Shown here in pieces: positions 13,487-16,105 of a DNA stretch of 16,105 nucleotides. Under the pieces are notes generated by a model. That model saw only the letters and a program-made list of their open reading frames with translations. It did no database searches and was not told where the DNA came from. This DNA comes from Syntrophorhabdaceae bacterium PtaU1.Bin034. GTDB taxonomy: Bacteria; Desulfobacterota_G; Syntrophorhabdia; Syntrophorhabdales; WCHB1-27. Position 1 is the first letter of the stretch. Each line of letters starts with the position of its first letter. Made by a program: the position numbers and the translations under genes. The stretch covers positions 1 through 16,105 of the forward strand of contig MVRP01000080.1 in assembly GCA_002067405.1 (NCBI GenBank), in the 5' to 3' direction.

Positions 13487-15067
13487 CTAAATCTTAAAGG
13501 CTTCTGCCTGGCCTGTATAGGTCTTCCGCAACTTTACCTTTTCTATCTTGCCCGTGGGGTTCCTGGGCACTTCACCAAAGAACACCTTCTTCGGCCTTTT
13601 GTACTTCATAAGACCTTCGCAGAACTTCAGTACTTCTTCCTCGGTAAGGGTTTTTCCGGGCACCACGTCAACGACGACCGCTACGATTTCGCCGAGGCGC
13701 TCGCTGGGCATGCCGATGGCCGCCACGTCCTTCACCGCCGGATGCTGATGCAGGAAGTCTTCGATCTCTGCCGGGAAAACGTTCTCGCCTCCCGAAATGA
13801 TGACGTCCTTCTTTCGGTCCACGATCCAGATGAAGCCGTCTTCATCCACCCGCACCATGTCCCCCGTAAAGAGCCAGCCGTCCCGCAGGGTCTTGGCGGT
13901 TGCTTCCGGGTTCTTGTAGTATTCCCTCATCACGCCGTTGCCGCGGACACAGAGCTCGCCGGGCTGGCCTTGCGGGACAATGTTGCCGTCGTCATCAACG
14001 ACCTTGTATTCCCAGTTGAAGCCGGGCAGGCCGATGGCGCCGATCTTATGCTCGTTCCCGATGCGGAGGTCAACACAACCCGGTCCGGTCGATTCGCTTA
14101 AGCCGAAGCTCGTGTCATACTGCATGGTCGGGAAATATTTCCTCCAATGCTTGATGAGCGCCGGCGGAATAGGCTGTGCACCCATATGGAGAAGCCTCCA
14201 TTGGTCTATTTTGTAATCCGACAGCTTGAGCTCGCCCTTGTCAAGCTTGATCAGTATATCCTGGACCCATGGGACAAGACACCACAATACCGTGCCTCCT
14301 TCTTCGCTCATGGCCTCGAAAACCCATTCTGGGGAGAACCCTTTGAGTATGACGGCTTTGCTGCCTACAATAAAGTGGCCGAACCAGTGCATCTTGGCGC
14401 CCGTGTGATAAAGCGGGGGAATGAGGACAAAAACGTCATCCTTGACTTGACGGTGGTGCATATTCTCGACAATGCAGGCATTTGCCATATTATTGTGAGT
14501 GAGGAGAATCGGTTTCGGCTGTCCGGTAGTTCCTGACGTAAAATACAGTCCGCACGGGTCTGAAAAGGTGAGCTTCGTGTTGAGGGGCGTTGCATCAGCT
14601 TTTGCCATAAGGGCGTGGAATGATTCGGCAAATGCCGGGATGTGCTTGCCCACACAGATATAACTTTTAACCGTGCCCAGTCCGTCTTTCACGGATTCCA
14701 CCCTCTGGGCAAACTCCTCATCGAACACGAAAACCGTCGGCTCCGCCACGTCCGCACAATACTTCATTTCTTCAGCGGTGAACCGGAAATTCAAGGGGAC
14801 TACCCATGCACCCGTCCGGACAATGCCGAAATAGGCTACGAGCCAGTCGATTGAATTCTGCATCCAGTGAGCAATCTTGTCGCCTTTATTCACGCCTTTC
14901 TGTTTAAGGATGTTCGAAAACTTGTCCGCCCTCTCGTCAAATTCCTTCCACGTGATTTCCGTTCTTGTTTTGTCCGCGGCAACCCGTTCCACAAGGGCCA
15001 CATCATTCGGATACAGGCGCGCATTCCTTGCCAGCATTTCACCTATGTGAATGTAAATATCGCTCAT
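13487..15067 (-). CDS. AMP-dependent acyl/aryl-CoA ligase
   Basis: The 526-residue enzyme of the ANL superfamily would activate a carboxylic acid to its acyl-CoA through an acyl-AMP. Core motifs are TSGTTGQPKPILLTH (177-191; a Pro replaces the usual Gly after PK), SFGLSESTGPG, GWLFTGDMVRVDEDGF, the hinge DRKKDVIISGGENVFPAEIE and the C-terminal NPTGKIEK with catalytic Lys507. Length and motifs match medium-chain fatty-acyl or benzoate-type ligases; the substrate cannot be read from sequence by eye. ATG 15067 is chosen because AGGAGGGAGG lies just before it; the open frame continues 40 codons upstream over the intergenic gap. It lies 47 bp downstream of an IclR-type gene on the same strand. In an aromatic degrader it could activate the acid produced by O-demethylation, which is speculative. 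Confidence 0.94.
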   Translation of the reverse strand: MSDIYIHIGEMLARNARLYPNDVALVERVAADKTRTEITWKEFDERADKFSNILKQKGVNKGDKIAHWMQNSIDWLVAYFGIVRTGAWVVPLNFRFTAEEMKYCADVAEPTVFVFDEEFAQRVESVKDGLGTVKSYICVGKHIPAFAESFHALMAKADATPLNTKLTFSDPCGLYFTSGTTGQPKPILLTHNNMANACIVENMHHRQVKDDVFVLIPPLYHTGAKMHWFGHFIVGSKAVILKGFSPEWVFEAMSEEGGTVLWCLVPWVQDILIKLDKGELKLSDYKIDQWRLLHMGAQPIPPALIKHWRKYFPTMQYDTSFGLSESTGPGCVDLRIGNEHKIGAIGLPGFNWEYKVVDDDGNIVPQGQPGELCVRGNGVMREYYKNPEATAKTLRDGWLFTGDMVRVDEDGFIWIVDRKKDVIISGGENVFPAEIEDFLHQHPAVKDVAAIGMPSERLGEIVAVVVDVVPGKTLTEEEVLKFCEGLMKYKRPKKVFFGEVPRNPTGKIEKVKLRKTYTGQAEAFKI

Positions 15068-15114
15068 TCCTCCCTCCTCCTGGTTGGTTTGAATATCTTT
15101 TTCACATATCTTTC

Positions 15115-15933
15115 TTACAGTTCCTCGAGGACGCCGCAGATCCGCCCCATGTCTGCGCCGAGGGTGGACGAAAATGCCTTTGCGCACTTATCGACCAACG
15201 GGCCGTATTCGGCAATGGCCGACTCGCCGAACGTTCCGATGATGAAGATCGAGCCGATCACTCCTCCTTGCGCGTCAAATACGGGAGAGGCGATTATATT
15301 CATACCAGGATTTAACTCGCCCATATCCCAGGCATACCCCATCTTTCTGCATTCTATGAGTTCTCTTTCCAGTCTCTCGCGATCAAATTTCGACGCATCT
15401 CCATGAAAGAAGAGCCTTCCTTTGGAGAGGATCCTTTCCCGTTCCGTCTGTGGCAGGAAGGCCATGATCGCCTTTCCATGAGCACCGTGGGTGATGTTGA
15501 ACCGGTGCCCGACCCGTGTGGTGATACCTATTTGCTGGCCCGGCTCCTGTTTTGCGACGATGAAGACATTGTCATCGGTGTTGAGACCGAAGAGGGCGGT
15601 ACTGTTCGTCTTTCTTGCAAGCGTCTCGAGCAATGGATTTGCGGACTCGCTGTAATTGACATTGTCAAGGACCCTTCTGGACAATGAGATGAGCCCCAAA
15701 CCCAGAGAGTAAGTCTTTCCTGTCTGATCCTTTTGTACAAAGCCGAATCTCTGGAGCGTATTCAGGATGGAATAACCTTTGCTTTTGTGTATGCCCACAA
15801 TCTTGCAGATTTCGGTGAGATTCATTTTGAACGACGCGCTTCGCGCCAGGCACAGAAGAATTCTGGAGGCCTGATCCACAGCCGGAACCAAACCGGTGTA
15901 ATCGGATTTGGATTTGGGTTCTTTCTTATCCAA
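15115..15933 (-). CDS. IclR-family transcriptional regulator
   Basis: The 272-residue protein has an N-terminal winged helix (about residues 17-80; AVDQASRILLCLA, LTEICKIVGIHKSKGYSILNTLQRFGFV) and an IclR effector domain (about 95-265; NPLLETLARKT, GAHGKAIMAF, KMGYAWDMGELNPGMNIIASPVFD, VIGSIFIIGTF). IclR regulators of aromatic and carboxylate catabolism often control adjacent genes, and the CoA-ligase gene follows directly on the same strand, so it is the likely target and operon mate. The start is TTG at 15933, with AAGGA seven to eight bases upstream; no in-frame ATG lies near the family's usual start. A large hairpin lies just upstream of its ribosome site. Confidence 0.93.
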   Translation of the reverse strand: MDKKEPKSKSDYTGLVPAVDQASRILLCLARSASFKMNLTEICKIVGIHKSKGYSILNTLQRFGFVQKDQTGKTYSLGLGLISLSRRVLDNVNYSESANPLLETLARKTNSTALFGLNTDDNVFIVAKQEPGQQIGITTRVGHRFNITHGAHGKAIMAFLPQTERERILSKGRLFFHGDASKFDRERLERELIECRKMGYAWDMGELNPGMNIIASPVFDAQGGVIGSIFIIGTFGESAIAEYGPLVDKCAKAFSSTLGADMGRICGVLEEL

Positions 15934-15953
15934 GCAGCCATCCTTTCCGAGGT

Positions 15954-15991
15954 GCAGGTCCTGTGCGCTCCGCGAGCGGCACAGGACCTGC
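15954..15991. repeat. Long perfect hairpin upstream of the IclR gene
   Basis: GCAGGTCCTGTGC (15954-15966) pairs exactly with GCACAGGACCTGC (15979-15991), and the interior GCTC/GAGC adds four pairs with one bulged G, leaving a CGC loop. It lies between the stop of the unidentified upstream gene and the IclR start. There is no T-run, so it may be a Rho-dependent or processed terminator, a barrier to mRNA decay, or a regulatory site. Confidence 0.7.
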
Positions 15992-16007
15992 CGTAAGGTC
16001 TATCATA

Positions 16008-16105
16008 TCAGGAGCCACGTAGCACCTTTTTCCCCTCATAGAACGCCCTCACATTAAGCTCATGAAGCTTCGGCGCAAGAAGCGACTTAATCGCATGAAT
16101 CCACT
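16008..16105 (-). CDS. C-terminal fragment of an unidentified gene, truncated by the window edge
   Basis: A minus-strand frame enters from the right edge and ends at TGA (16010-16008) after 31 residues beginning WIHAIKSLLAPKLHELN and ending EGKKVLRGS. The amphipathic, lysine- and leucine-rich composition and third-position GC look like real coding sequence, and it is followed by a strong hairpin. No family is recognisable from this tail. It runs in the same direction as the IclR and CoA-ligase genes. Confidence 0.6.
   Translation of the reverse strand, partial: WIHAIKSLLAPKLHELNVRAFYEGKKVLRGS

Overview
The window looks like a chromosome segment of an anaerobic, probably syntrophic or acetogenic-type deltaproteobacterium (Desulfobacterota; a Syntrophorhabdus-like organism is my best guess). 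The grounds are moderately high GC, a formate-tetrahydrofolate ligase of deltaproteobacterial character, a corrinoid methyl-transfer gene set, a TRAP-type carboxylate-binding protein and an acyl/aryl-CoA ligase. Taxonomy is inferred from protein character, not from a marker gene.

Layout. (i) 1-2619, plus strand: the end of a type I secretion operon, with an ABC ATPase (5' truncated) overlapping an HlyD-type membrane fusion protein by 4 bp. (ii) 2645-8482, minus strand: fhs, then a 489-bp structured gap, then a translationally coupled trio read right to left: a pterin-binding methyltransferase (MtII-like), a short UroD-family protein and a RACo-type corrinoid reactivase. (iii) 8483-8815: a gap with a good fhs promoter overlaid by palindromes and a hairpin that may end the upstream operon. 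(iv) 8816-11783, minus strand: TRAP solute-binding protein, corrinoid protein, UroD-family methyltransferase. (v) 11784-11913: a divergent promoter region whose two -35 boxes lie in the arms of one inverted repeat. (vi) 11914-13367, plus strand: a GntR/UTRA regulator coupled to a second corrinoid-binding protein. (vii) 13487-16105, minus strand: an AMP-dependent acyl/aryl-CoA ligase, an IclR-type regulator, a large hairpin and the C-terminus of an unidentified gene.

How it may work together (inference). The TRAP binding protein captures a carboxylated methylated compound. The UroD-family protein at 8816 moves its methyl group to the corrinoid protein at 10069, and the pterin-binding protein at 5375 passes it to tetrahydrofolate. 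The reactivase at 2645 re-reduces oxidised cobalamin. Fhs links the C1-folate pool to formate and ATP. The GntR regulator, perhaps with the second corrinoid protein, controls the set, and the CoA ligase may activate the demethylated acid. All four functional classes of a corrinoid demethylase system (MtI, corrinoid protein, MtII, activating enzyme) are present. However, both UroD-family proteins lack the usual zinc-ligand pattern and the MtII-like protein has several changed pterin-pocket positions, so the substrate and possibly the acceptor are unclear. This is the most likely place for an undescribed system. No CRISPR array, IS transposase, rRNA or convincing tRNA was seen.
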